Assembly (NCBI GenBank): GCA_964529795.1 | Contig: CAZGXM010000023.1 | Coordinates: forward strand, 1-35,036 | Source of the DNA: CAZGXM01 sp964529795 | Lineage (GTDB): Bacteria > Bacillota > JADQBR01 | Reading direction: 5' to 3' | Length of the DNA: 35,036 nt | Shown: positions 1 to 7,188 of the stretch, piece after piece | Numbering within the stretch: the first letter of the stretch is position 1 | Layout of the letters: each line of letters begins with the position of its first letter | Notes under the pieces: generated by a model | Told to the model about the DNA's origin: nothing | Database searches by the model: none | What the model saw: the letters and a program-made list of their open reading frames with translations, nothing else | Program-made: the position numbers and the translations under genes

Positions 1-1
1 G

Positions 2-838
2 CCCGTCACCCCTGCGGATACCGGCAGCATCATCCAGGCCGCCTATGAGAGCTGGGCAGCGTCGGATTTACCTGGTTACGGTCAGCCTGGCGACGTAAAG
101 TATGTCCTCGGCTCCAAGTGGGTGCAGATGTATGTATTTGCAAAAGGCGCCGGTGGCTCCGAAGGCTACCAGGTTGCCACCGGTGAAAAGACGGTGTGGA
201 ACATAGTTTACGGGCGTTGGGGAAGCTACAGGCCCGGTGAGACAGTGGACTGGGATAATGAGTGCATTGCCTGCCACGTCACCGGCTTTAACGGAGATAC
301 AGGCGACAACGTGGTCTTTGAAGACCGCGGCGTGGGCTGCGAGTCCTGTCACGGTCCCGGCAGCAAGCATGCCGAGTTTCCCGGCGAAGGAAACATCATC
401 AACCCGGCAAAACTCAGCCGGGACCGGGCCTTGGATGTCTGCGGCCAGTGCCACGCACAAGGGACAAACAAAGTACATCCGGGCAGGGAGGATGCCTACG
501 GGTACATTCCCGGAGAGGATTTGGGTACGACCTTCACCGTACTGGAACAGATATATGATGACGGTACCTATTTTTGGCCGGACGGCAGCGCCAGGGGAAG
601 CCACATGCAGTACCAGGACTTCAAACTGAGTTTACACTTCCGGACCGGCATCATGACCTGCAGCACCTGTCATGATTCTCACGGCTTGAGTGCCGACGGC
701 CGGCCGCTGAAACTCACCGTGCAGCAGACCTGCGGCACCTGCCACGGTGAAGTGATGGACATAGATAAATACATGCCCTATGCCGCAACCAGTATCAACG
801 ACTATGATATTCGCTCCCACGCTTTCCGGGAGAACTAG
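2..838 (+). CDS. Multiheme c-type cytochrome, 3' part (N-terminus outside window)
   Basis: The reading frame is open from base 2, so this is the C-terminal 278 residues of a longer protein; the first ATG (122) is internal. Five CxxCH haem-binding motifs are visible: CIACH (263-277), CESCH (338-352), CGQCH (440-454), CSTCH (659-673) and CGTCH (731-745). The stretch around the second and third motifs (CESCHGPGSKHAE, then DVCGQCHAQG) resembles the cytochrome c554/doubled-CxxCH group of multiheme cytochromes. Proteins of this kind are exported, loaded with haem outside the membrane, and carry electrons between membrane oxidoreductases and extracellular or terminal acceptors. The substrate cannot be told from this fragment. 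A rho-independent terminator follows directly, so this is the last gene of its transcript. Confidence 0.9.
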   Translation, partial: PVTPADTGSIIQAAYESWAASDLPGYGQPGDVKYVLGSKWVQMYVFAKGAGGSEGYQVATGEKTVWNIVYGRWGSYRPGETVDWDNECIACHVTGFNGDTGDNVVFEDRGVGCESCHGPGSKHAEFPGEGNIINPAKLSRDRALDVCGQCHAQGTNKVHPGREDAYGYIPGEDLGTTFTVLEQIYDDGTYFWPDGSARGSHMQYQDFKLSLHFRTGIMTCSTCHDSHGLSADGRPLKLTVQQTCGTCHGEVMDIDKYMPYAATSINDYDIRSHAFREN

Positions 839-871
839 TACCAGGCACGGCCGGGATAATTTTTTAGGCTT

Positions 872-894
872 ATGCCCCGGTCGGGCATTTTTTT
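872..894 (+). terminator. Rho-independent terminator after the cytochrome gene
   Basis: A perfect six-base stem ATGCCC/GGGCAT with loop CGGTC is followed by seven T residues. It lies 34 bases past the cytochrome stop codon. Confidence 0.75.
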
Positions 895-964
895 GGCCGG
901 GTGGAGCAATCACAGGAAATTGGCAGAATGCGGCGAATAGGTTTTTGATAAGGAGGTAGTCGTT

Positions 965-2056
965 ATGTATAAATTACTTGAGAAAATGCGCATCCTGGAT
1001 TTGACCCGACTGCTGCCGGGGCCTTATGCCACGCAGCTTTTGGCTGATATGGGAGCGGAGGTTGTCAAGGTGGAGGACCCGAAACAGGGAGATCACATGC
1101 GCTGGATGCTGCCCCATTTTCCCGGTACCGGGGAAAGCGCCCTTTTTTGGGGGCTGAACCGGAACAAAAAAAGCATCAAGCTTGACTTGAAAAAAAAAGC
1201 CGGACGGGAAAGATTTGTAGATCTTGTCAAGAAGTATGATGTGGTGGTGGAAGGTTTCCGGCCCGGGGTGATGGATAAGCTGGGTTTAGGATATGAGACG
1301 CTGAAAGAGGCCAACCCAAAGGTGATTATGTGTTCCATCACCGGTTACGGTCAGGACGGGCCCTACAAGGACCGGGCGGGACACGACATCAATTACAACG
1401 CCATTGCCGGAGTTTTGGGCCTGACGGGCGAAAATGGCGGGCCGCCGGTTATTCCCGCGGTGCAGATTGCGGATATCGGCGGCGGGGGCCTGATGGCGGC
1501 AGTGGGGATTCTGTCGGCATATATAAATAGGATGCATACCGGCAGGGGCCAGTACATAGATATTTCCATGATGGACGGTGTGGTGTCCTGGATGACCATG
1601 CTGCTGATGCAGCATGTGGCGGGAGACCCGACGCTAAAACGGGGCGGTTCCATGTTAAACGGGGGAATGCCCTGTTATAATGTTTACAAGACCCGGGACG
1701 GGAAATACATGAGTTTGGGGGCTTTGGAACCCAAATTTTGGCGGGAATTTTGTGAAACTGTAGGCAGGGATGACTTGATTGCCAGACAGTTTGACCGGGA
1801 CCCTGCTGTCAGGGCGGAGGTGGCGGCAATCTTTGCGGCAAAGGACAGGGAGGAATGGGTGAAAATATTTGCGGACCGGGATGCCTGCTGCGAGCCGGTA
1901 CTGGATATCGGGGAGGTGGGAAAGCATCCACAGGTTGCCCACCGTAACCTGTTCATCGACCTGCCCCACCCGCAGGCTGGAAATGTAAAGGTGGTGGCCA
2001 ATCCCATCAAGTTTCCGGGAGCGGAACAGGAAGAAGATTTTCCACCGCCCGGATAA
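965..2056 (+). CDS. Family III CoA-transferase / alpha-methylacyl-CoA racemase-like protein
   Basis: This 363-residue protein belongs to the CaiB/BaiF family (LPGPYATQLLADMGAEVVKVE near the start, then GFRPGVMDKLGLGY and GYGQDGPY). Members either move CoA between carboxylic acids or, in the AMACR branch, epimerise 2-methylacyl-CoA. His140 and Asp141 lie in AGHDINY, Asp170 in ADIGGGG, and Glu255 in LGALEPKFW. From memory of the Mycobacterium MCR racemase, its catalytic set His126/Asp156/Glu241 has the same spacing (30 and 115 residues), so a racemase is at least as likely as a transferase. The ATG has an excellent ribosome site (AAGGAGG, about 8 bases upstream). It appears to be a single-gene unit between two terminators, and no acyl-CoA ligase or dehydrogenase lies beside it to indicate a substrate. 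Confidence 0.9.
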   Translation: MYKLLEKMRILDLTRLLPGPYATQLLADMGAEVVKVEDPKQGDHMRWMLPHFPGTGESALFWGLNRNKKSIKLDLKKKAGRERFVDLVKKYDVVVEGFRPGVMDKLGLGYETLKEANPKVIMCSITGYGQDGPYKDRAGHDINYNAIAGVLGLTGENGGPPVIPAVQIADIGGGGLMAAVGILSAYINRMHTGRGQYIDISMMDGVVSWMTMLLMQHVAGDPTLKRGGSMLNGGMPCYNVYKTRDGKYMSLGALEPKFWREFCETVGRDDLIARQFDRDPAVRAEVAAIFAAKDREEWVKIFADRDACCEPVLDIGEVGKHPQVAHRNLFIDLPHPQAGNVKVVANPIKFPGAEQEEDFPPPG

Positions 2057-2060
2057 ACGC

Positions 2061-2089
2061 TTGACACTTCAATGATGTTATAGCATAAT
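2061..2089 (+). promoter_or_regulatory. Sigma-A type promoter for the selenoprotein gene
   Basis: TTGACA (2061-2066) is a perfect -35 box, and CATAAT (2084-2089) follows after exactly 17 bases. Transcription would start near 2096, giving a leader of about 30 bases before the GTG at 2127. Confidence 0.7.
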
Positions 2090-2126
2090 TTTTACAAGAA
2101 GCATCATAGCGAAGGGGGTAGATTAT

Positions 2127-2420
2127 GTGACAACAGTTAAATTTACGGAAAAGGCAAAGGAATATATCATCAAAAAAGGTGGGGAAATTACCATTGACAT
2201 GATGCGTATTGGCGGCGGTTGATGCGGTGCCAGCTACGAACCTACCGTGATTGTAGGTGCTCCGAAAAGGGGCAAGCCAGCGTCCTATAAAAAGCTTTCA
2301 GCGGCTAATATCAATATATACCTTCCCAAGAATGCCAAGGTGGACTCCCGAGGAATAGAGATTTCCCTGCGCGGTATCAGTTTTCTCAGGCAGCTGGAAG
2401 TTTCCGGCATCAAAGCTTAG
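2127..2420 (+). CDS. HesB/IscA-like selenoprotein, TGA at codon 32 read as selenocysteine
   Basis: A 97-residue protein results if the in-frame TGA at 2220-2222 is decoded as selenocysteine; ordinary ORF calling breaks it in two. It starts at GTG 2127, since the overlapping ATG at 2125 is followed at once by a stop, with GAAGGGGG as ribosome site. The sequence around the TGA reads IGGG-U-CGASYEPTV, the Sec-Cys pair that replaces Cys-Cys in the HesB-like (seleno)protein family known in Peptococcaceae and relatives. The rest (YLPKNAKVDSRGIEISLRG) fits the IscA/HesB fold used in iron-sulfur handling, although the exact role of this branch is not known. A hairpin just after the TGA (2226-2263) fits a bacterial SECIS element. 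A good promoter and a terminator flank it, so it is an intact single-gene unit, not a pseudogene. Confidence 0.85.
2226..2263 (+). promoter_or_regulatory. Candidate bacterial SECIS hairpin
   Basis: ACCTAC (2240-2245) and GTAGGT (2253-2258) form a perfect six-base stem with loop CGTGATT. A weaker outer stem pairs GGTGC (2226-2230) with GCTCC (2259-2263). The apical loop begins 23 bases after the TGA and contains two G residues, within the spacing expected for SelB-dependent recoding in bacteria. Confidence 0.6.
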
Positions 2421-2430
2421 TTGAAAGACA

Positions 2431-2458
2431 AACCCGGTGGTGAGGCCGCCGGGTTTTT
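2431..2458 (+). terminator. Rho-independent terminator after the selenoprotein gene
   Basis: A ten-base stem AACCCGGTGG/CCGCCGGGTT (one G-U pair, loop TGAGG) runs into a short T tract (2454-2458). Confidence 0.8.
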
Positions 2459-2540
2459 GCATGCTGCCTTAAGTTTTGGGAAATTGCTGGAGGAATATGC
2501 GAGGATTTTAGAGAAATACTAGGCATTAGCTAGCCGTAGA

Positions 2541-2549
2541 TGGTATAAT
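2541..2549 (+). promoter_or_regulatory. Extended -10 promoter for the 2580-4021 gene pair
   Basis: TGGTATAAT is a perfect TATAAT box (2544-2549) preceded by the TGn extension. No clear -35 box is seen, which extended -10 promoters can tolerate. Confidence 0.55.
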
Positions 2550-2579
2550 ATACCAGAAAGATAACGGGGGGACGGACAG

Positions 2580-3305
2580 ATGCAGTTAACCGGGGCCGTG
2601 GAAGCTTTTTTGCTGGAAAAGGAAAGGGAGGGCCGGGCGGATTTTCCCGATATTCAGGCGGGTATCAGGGCCTTTTCGGATTATCTTACCGATTGGACCC
2701 CGGTCCCGGTAGGCAGGGTGAATAAAATCAGCATGGTGCACTTTCAGGAGTTTTTCAGCTGGTGGTATATCAGAAAATGCCGGCCAAATCCAACCGCTGC
2801 CCGTCACCTGCTTTACGTGATGGAGGAATTTTGCAGGTTTATTTTCAAACGCTTTGAGGTGAACCTGCTGCCCATTTACCGCCCGGTGCTGGCGGAATTG
2901 AAAGAGGCCCTGCCGCGGGTGATCACGCTGCAGATTGCCATCAGTCCGGTGAAAAGCCAGGAATACCTGCGCTATATGATTGCCGCCTACGGTGAGGAAC
3001 GGGCCAAGGAAATGGGCTTTTTGGGCGAATACGAGGATGTGGTGCACAGTGACATGGAGGTGGTCTGCCTGGGCGAGGGAACCGAGGTGTATTTCCGTAA
3101 TCTCCATGAAGATTACGAGATTGGCCCGGTTAAAGTTTCCCTGGAAGCGGCAAAACTGGTCCGGGAAGGGGATATTATCAGTTTGGAACTGGGCGAAAAG
3201 GACGGCACATGGGAAATTATTGACTCGGGATTTGCCTACCCGTCCCTGGCAAAAAGGTGCCAGGCAGTGCCAAAAATCGACAAAAATTTTAAGGGAGGGA
3301 TTTGA
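2580..3305 (+). CDS. Unknown protein, helical N-terminus resembling a recombinase core-binding domain
   Basis: The family of this 241-residue protein is not recognised. Residues about 1-105 are helical and rich in aromatics (MVHFQEFFSWWYIRK, LYVMEEFCRFIFKRF), recalling the SAM-like core-binding domain of tyrosine recombinases. No catalytic domain with Arg...HxxR...Tyr follows, so it is not an integrase. Residues about 150-230 look beta-rich (VEVVCLGEGTEVYFRNL, VKVSLEAAKLVREGDIISLEL). No signal peptide or membrane segment is seen. The start has a GGGGGGAC ribosome site. Its stop overlaps the start of the metallo-hydrolase gene by one base (TGATG), so the two are translationally coupled and probably work together. 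Confidence 0.75.
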   Translation: MQLTGAVEAFLLEKEREGRADFPDIQAGIRAFSDYLTDWTPVPVGRVNKISMVHFQEFFSWWYIRKCRPNPTAARHLLYVMEEFCRFIFKRFEVNLLPIYRPVLAELKEALPRVITLQIAISPVKSQEYLRYMIAAYGEERAKEMGFLGEYEDVVHSDMEVVCLGEGTEVYFRNLHEDYEIGPVKVSLEAAKLVREGDIISLELGEKDGTWEIIDSGFAYPSLAKRCQAVPKIDKNFKGGI

Positions 3306-4021
3306 TGATTAAAGTTACTTTTCATGGACATGCCTGCTTCTGTATCAGCTGCGAGCAGTACCGGGTAATCATTGACCCGTGGCTTACCGGCAACCCCATG
3401 GCCGACATGGGTGTGGATGAGGTGGAGGACATCAATGCCGTGCTGGTCACCCACGGTCACGGGGATCACCTGAGCGATGCGGTGGAGATAGCCAGGAAGT
3501 GCGATGCCACGGTGATTGCTCCCTTTGAACTGGCTACATACTGCAGTAACCAGGGGGCCAAAGCCCACCCCATGCACATCGGCGGGGCATACCAGTTTGA
3601 TTTTGGCTGGGTAAAACTGACCCAGGCCCTGCACGGTTCCGGCCTGCCCAATGAAGACGGCAGCATTACCTACTTGGGTAACCCCTGCGGGTTTTTAATT
3701 GAAATGGGTGGGAGAATAATCTACCATGCCGGCGATACCGGCCTGTTCGGCGATATGGGTATTCTTTCCGACACCATGCTGCACGGGCGCAAGATTGACG
3801 TGATGCTGGTGCCCATCGGCGACAACTTTGTCATGGGGCCGGAGGACGCCTTTACCGCTGTGCGTTGGGTCAATCCCGGGATTGCTGTTCCCATGCATTA
3901 TGACACTTTTCCGGTAATCAAGCAGGATGTCTCACAATTCAAGGCCCGGGTGGAAAAGGAACTGGCTGTGGACTGCCGTGTCCTGGCAGCGGGTGAAGGC
4001 TTTCAGCTGGATTCCAGGTAA
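3305..4021 (+). CDS. UPF0173-type metal-dependent hydrolase (metallo-beta-lactamase fold)
   Basis: This 238-residue protein starts MIKVTFHGHACF and contains the metal-binding motif THGHGDHLSD (His50, His52, Asp54, His55), later HAGDTG, and VPMHYDTFP near the end. These are the hallmarks of the UPF0173/YtkL family of soluble beta-lactamase-fold hydrolases, and the length is normal for it. The physiological substrate of the family is not established. I chose ATG 3305, with AAGGGAGGG about 6 bases upstream, over the in-frame TTG at 3302. It overlaps the upstream stop codon by one base, so translation is coupled to the unknown protein before it. Confidence 0.92.
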   Translation: MIKVTFHGHACFCISCEQYRVIIDPWLTGNPMADMGVDEVEDINAVLVTHGHGDHLSDAVEIARKCDATVIAPFELATYCSNQGAKAHPMHIGGAYQFDFGWVKLTQALHGSGLPNEDGSITYLGNPCGFLIEMGGRIIYHAGDTGLFGDMGILSDTMLHGRKIDVMLVPIGDNFVMGPEDAFTAVRWVNPGIAVPMHYDTFPVIKQDVSQFKARVEKELAVDCRVLAAGEGFQLDSR

Positions 4022-4031
4022 AATCTTTAAT

Positions 4032-4054
4032 CCCCTGTTTTCGCAGGGGCTTTT
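4032..4054 (+). terminator. Terminator-like hairpin after the metallo-hydrolase gene
   Basis: CCCCTG (4032-4037) pairs with CAGGGG (4044-4049) across loop TTTTCG, followed by CTTTTA. The T tract is short, so termination may be partial. Confidence 0.55.
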
Positions 4055-4094
4055 ACTTTGGGTCGTTTGGGATTTTCTTTGAGGGGTGACCGCA

Positions 4095-4778
4095 GTGACG
4101 AAGTTGGTATTTGTTGTTGATGATGATGAAAATATTCGCAATATCCTCAAGGGCTATTTGGAACAGGCTGGTTTCAAGGTGCAATTGTTTGCTGACGGTG
4201 AAGGTTTGCTGGAGGTCATGAACCAGCGCCCGCCGGACTTGATTGTACTGGACATCATGCTTCCAGGCATGAACGGTATTGAACTCTGCAAAGCTATCCG
4301 GAAGGTGAACAGTGTTCCCCTGATATTTATTTCCGCCCGTGGTGAGGAAACCGACCGGGTGCTGGGGCTGGAACTGGGGGCGGATGACTACCTGCCCAAG
4401 CCTTTCAGCCCCCGGGAACTGGTGGCCCGGGTAAAGACCATATTCCGCCGTATGGAAGGATGGCTGGACAGGGAACTGGCCGTAGGTAATTTGATAATTG
4501 ACAGGGACAGCCGTGCCGTGACCTGCCGGGGGAAGGAACTGGCGCTGACGGGCAAGGAATTTGACCTTTTGAGCGCCATGGGCGGCGCGGTGAACCGGGC
4601 ATTCAGCCGGGAGGAACTGCTGGCGGCGGTTTGGGGGGAAGACTACTTTGGCGATGTCCGGGCAGTAGATGACCTGGTGAAGCGACTGCGGAAAAAAATT
4701 TCCCGGGATGCCGGTGTAAGTATTGAGACGGTATGGGGGTACGGCTACCGGCTGCGGGGAGTGAGCACCGGACAATGA
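4095..4778 (+). CDS. OmpR/PhoB-family response regulator
   Basis: This 227-residue protein has an N-terminal receiver domain (VVDDDENIRN; phospho-acceptor Asp53 in VLDIMLPGMNG; Lys in LPKPFSPREL) and a C-terminal winged-helix DNA-binding domain ending GYGYRLRG, typical of OmpR-type regulators. I chose GTG 4095, which has GAGGGG 8 bases upstream, over GTG 4086, where the ribosome site would overlap the start. Its stop overlaps the start of the sensor kinase (ATGA). The tandem 11-bp repeats upstream of the secreted protein at 6333 are a likely target, since OmpR-family dimers bind such repeats. Confidence 0.93.
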   Translation: MTKLVFVVDDDENIRNILKGYLEQAGFKVQLFADGEGLLEVMNQRPPDLIVLDIMLPGMNGIELCKAIRKVNSVPLIFISARGEETDRVLGLELGADDYLPKPFSPRELVARVKTIFRRMEGWLDRELAVGNLIIDRDSRAVTCRGKELALTGKEFDLLSAMGGAVNRAFSREELLAAVWGEDYFGDVRAVDDLVKRLRKKISRDAGVSIETVWGYGYRLRGVSTGQ

Positions 4779-6154
4779 GTATCCGGGTCAAGTTGGTTAT
4801 TACATATTTATTATTGTTGGCCATTTCTTTTTTAATACTGGGAGTGGCTTTTAACGGCCTGCTCCAGCGACACCTAATAAGAACCACCCAGCGCAGCCTG
4901 CTGGAGCAGGGGGGGAATTTAGCTCCGCTTTTTACCCGGGTGCTGGACCGGGAGGCGTTGCTGCCTGAGGCACCGAAGTTTGCCATTGCTCTGGCCAACC
5001 GGGTGGTAACCGGCGATTATTTGCTGGTTAACAGGAAACAGGAGGTAGTGGCCGCCAGCAAGCGTTTTCATAACAGTATCGGCGGGAAAATCGATGTGCG
5101 AGGACTAAACAGGGTACTGCGAGGAAAAACGGTCAGGGACAGTTTTTCACTGAAAGGCAAACAGGTAGCCGTGGTGATGTTGCCATTGGTAAGAAATGAC
5201 CGGGTTATCGGGGCCTTGATTATGAACGCGCCACTGGAAGGTATTAACCTGGTGCGGCGGGAGTTACTGATGCTACTTTTTCGCGGCCTGGTGTTTACCG
5301 GCGCAATAGCAGTGATACTGGCGCTGGTCTTCAGTTTTAAACTTGTTAATCCCTTGAAAAAACTGCGACAGGGCATCGCCCGGGTCGCGGAGAGAAATTT
5401 TACCGAAGAAATAACGGTGCGTACCGGTGATGAACTGGAGGAATTGGCGTCAGGTTTCAATGCTATGGCACACAAACTAAGAGAATATGATACGGCCCAG
5501 CAGCGAATTTTACAAAACATCTCCCATGACTTGAAAACTCCTGTCACCACCATACAGGGTTATGCTGAAGGAATTGCCGACGGTGTCTTCAGGGGTGACG
5601 AGGCCAAAAAGGGTTTACAGATTATTACCAGGGAAGCGGAACGGCTAAAAACACTGGTGAACGGAGTTGTCCAGCTGGCCCGGCTGGAAAATGTACAGGA
5701 AGAGTTTGCGTTCAGCAGCCAAGACCCGGGCGAAATTTTTGGAAAGATAGAGGAGGTGTTTTCAGTACGTGCAGCTGAAAAGGGGATACATTTGACTTTC
5801 AAGACTGCCCAAGCAGTAAATGTCCGGGTGGACGGGGAAAAATTTTCCCAAGCATTGAGCAATGTGGTGGATAACGCTTTGCGGTTTGCCCGTTCCAAGA
5901 TTGAGGTGTCCGCTGCTGTAAACGTAAATGAAGTTTTCTTTCACGTGGATGATGACGGTCCTGGTGTAGCAGAGGCGGAGAGGGGAAAAGTGTTTGAACG
6001 GTTCTATAAAGGTGACAAGGGAGAAACGGGACTGGGCCTTGCCATTACCAAAGCGATAGTGGAACGCCATAGTGGGCGGGTGATGGTGAGTGAAAGCCCT
6101 TTGAGCGGGGCCAGGTTTTCACTGATTATTCCCCGGGGCGACAATAGCGTCTAA
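4775..6154 (+). CDS. Membrane sensor histidine kinase, partner of the 4095 regulator
   Basis: The protein has 459 residues. A first membrane helix (about 7-26), an extracytoplasmic sensor region of about 140 residues (about 27-167), a second membrane helix (about 170-188), a HAMP linker (about 189-240), HisKA with phospho-acceptor His251 in ISHDLKTPVTT, and HATPase_c with NVVDNALRFA, DDDGPGV and GLGLAI follow in order. This is the classical EnvZ/BaeS-like layout. The frame extends upstream to 4733, but ATG 4775 overlaps the regulator stop and gives the expected N-terminus, a short basic stretch before the first helix. The signal is unknown. The extracytoplasmic location of the sensor and the neighbouring secreted protein suggest an envelope-related stimulus (inference). 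Confidence 0.93.
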   Translation: MSIRVKLVITYLLLLAISFLILGVAFNGLLQRHLIRTTQRSLLEQGGNLAPLFTRVLDREALLPEAPKFAIALANRVVTGDYLLVNRKQEVVAASKRFHNSIGGKIDVRGLNRVLRGKTVRDSFSLKGKQVAVVMLPLVRNDRVIGALIMNAPLEGINLVRRELLMLLFRGLVFTGAIAVILALVFSFKLVNPLKKLRQGIARVAERNFTEEITVRTGDELEELASGFNAMAHKLREYDTAQQRILQNISHDLKTPVTTIQGYAEGIADGVFRGDEAKKGLQIITREAERLKTLVNGVVQLARLENVQEEFAFSSQDPGEIFGKIEEVFSVRAAEKGIHLTFKTAQAVNVRVDGEKFSQALSNVVDNALRFARSKIEVSAAVNVNEVFFHVDDDGPGVAEAERGKVFERFYKGDKGETGLGLAITKAIVERHSGRVMVSESPLSGARFSLIIPRGDNSV

Positions 6155-6249
6155 CGCTTTCAGCGGCATTAATTACTTACCGGGGGTGCTCCGGCCTTGC
6201 TTCAGTTTGTAACAGGGACTTGCCCACGGGTATTTGTGCGAGCGTAAAT

Positions 6250-6271
6250 TTCCACACTTTTTCCGCACTTT
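6250..6271 (+). promoter_or_regulatory. Tandem 11-bp direct repeats, candidate OmpR-family operator
   Basis: TTCCACACTTT (6250-6260) is followed at once by TTCCGCACTTT (6261-6271), with 10 of 11 bases identical. Head-to-tail repeats with an 11-base period are what OmpR/PhoB-type dimers bind. They lie about 50 bases upstream of the predicted transcription start of the 6333 gene and directly after the two-component genes. Confidence 0.5.
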
Positions 6272-6295
6272 CGTAATAATTTCCTAAAAGTTAGC

Positions 6296-6304
6296 TGTTA
6301 CAAT
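6296..6304 (+). promoter_or_regulatory. Extended -10 promoter for the secreted repeat protein
   Basis: TGTTACAAT contains a TACAAT -10 box (6299-6304) with the TGn extension. The -35 position is poor, as is usual for an activator-dependent promoter, and the tandem repeats lie just upstream of it. Confidence 0.45.
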
Positions 6305-6332
6305 TTTAGCAACAATTCAGGAGGTGATTTTT

Positions 6333-6929
6333 ATGAAAGTAAGAGTAAAGCAAGTGCTGTCAATGGTATTGCTGCTGGCGTTTTTGGCCACCACGGCTGC
6401 CTTCGCCGCGCCTGCAGACCGGTCGGGTCATGACAAAAAAGGCTCTAACCGGCGGCTACGTGCCATTGTCAGTGCGGCGGTAATCAGCGAATTGACGGAC
6501 TACTCCTTTGAAGAGGCGATGGAGCAAATCCGTGAGCAGGGACTGCAGAAAACCCTGACAAACTCCGGCGTGGAAAAGGATGAGTTTCGCCGGGAAGTGG
6601 CAAAAATAATCCGCCCCAGGAAGGCAAAAATCAAGCGGCGTATTCGGGTACACCTGGCAAAGACATTGGCGGATCTGTCAGGTAAAAGCGTTGAGGAAAT
6701 CAGGGAAATGAAGACAGCGGACAACACCTGGCAGGACGTGATGGGACAACTGGGAGTGGACAAAGAGCAGGTCAGAGAAAAAATGCGGTCAGACCTGCAA
6801 AAGGTGAGGGATACTCAAATTGCCAAGCGCCTTGCCAAAAGATTTAACGTTTCTCTGGAAGAGGTTTTAAAGCTTAAAACTGCCGGCAATACCTGGCGGG
6901 ATGTGGTAGCAATTTTGCGCGGTGAGTAA
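6333..6929 (+). CDS. Secreted helical repeat protein of unknown function
   Basis: The family is not recognised. The 198-residue product starts with a clear signal peptide (MKVRVKQVLSMVLLLAFLAT, likely cleaved after AFA near residue 26). The mature part is highly charged and helical, with a degenerate repeat of about 50 residues. The best copies read MKTADNTWQDVMGQLGV (about 126-142) and LKTAGNTWRDVVAILRG (about 181-197), each preceded by an S-x-EE segment (SVEEI, SLEEV); a weaker copy begins near residue 47 (YSFEEA). ATG 6333 has a strong ribosome site (CAGGAGGTG, 7 bases away), better than the GTG at 6324. It lies downstream of the two-component pair behind a candidate regulated promoter and may be its output. 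Confidence 0.8.
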   Translation: MKVRVKQVLSMVLLLAFLATTAAFAAPADRSGHDKKGSNRRLRAIVSAAVISELTDYSFEEAMEQIREQGLQKTLTNSGVEKDEFRREVAKIIRPRKAKIKRRIRVHLAKTLADLSGKSVEEIREMKTADNTWQDVMGQLGVDKEQVREKMRSDLQKVRDTQIAKRLAKRFNVSLEEVLKLKTAGNTWRDVVAILRGE

Positions 6930-6937
6930 GGCTGGTC

Positions 6938-6965
6938 AAAGGGCTCTGCAAAGCAGGGCCTTTTA
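6938..6965 (+). terminator. Rho-independent terminator after the secreted repeat protein
   Basis: AAAGGGCTCTGC pairs with GCAGGGCCTTT (one G-U pair, loop AAA), followed by T residues. Confidence 0.7.
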
Positions 6966-7188
6966 TTATTGGCAGAAGTTGTTTCCACCCTGGTCGCCTT
7001 TATCTCTTATGGTGTGGTGGTTGCCAATTACACCATGATCAGGGTCAGATAACCGCAGCAAAATCGTGACATCTTGACAATATTCTGAAAAAGTATGCAA
7101 CGCCGGATAAAATTAACTTTAGTTACTTGAGAAAATATAACAGTTGACTTATAATTTTCTTAAGACCTGATAGGTTACCGGGGGAGGG

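Noticed and set aside
2127..2219. The short frame before the TGA at 2220 read as a truncated pseudogene
   Set aside because: The sequence downstream of the TGA continues in the same frame with family-typical residues, promoter and terminator are intact, and a hairpin follows the TGA. Recoding explains the data better than a broken gene.
2580..3305. Phage integrase
   Set aside because: Only the N-terminal helical part resembles a core-binding domain. The Arg, HxxR and Tyr catalytic residues are absent and no attachment site or other phage gene is nearby.
7091..7112. Possible flagellar sigma-D -10 (GCCGGATAA) upstream of the membrane HD-GYP gene
   Set aside because: An extra G interrupts the consensus and no TAAA -35 box lies at the right distance.
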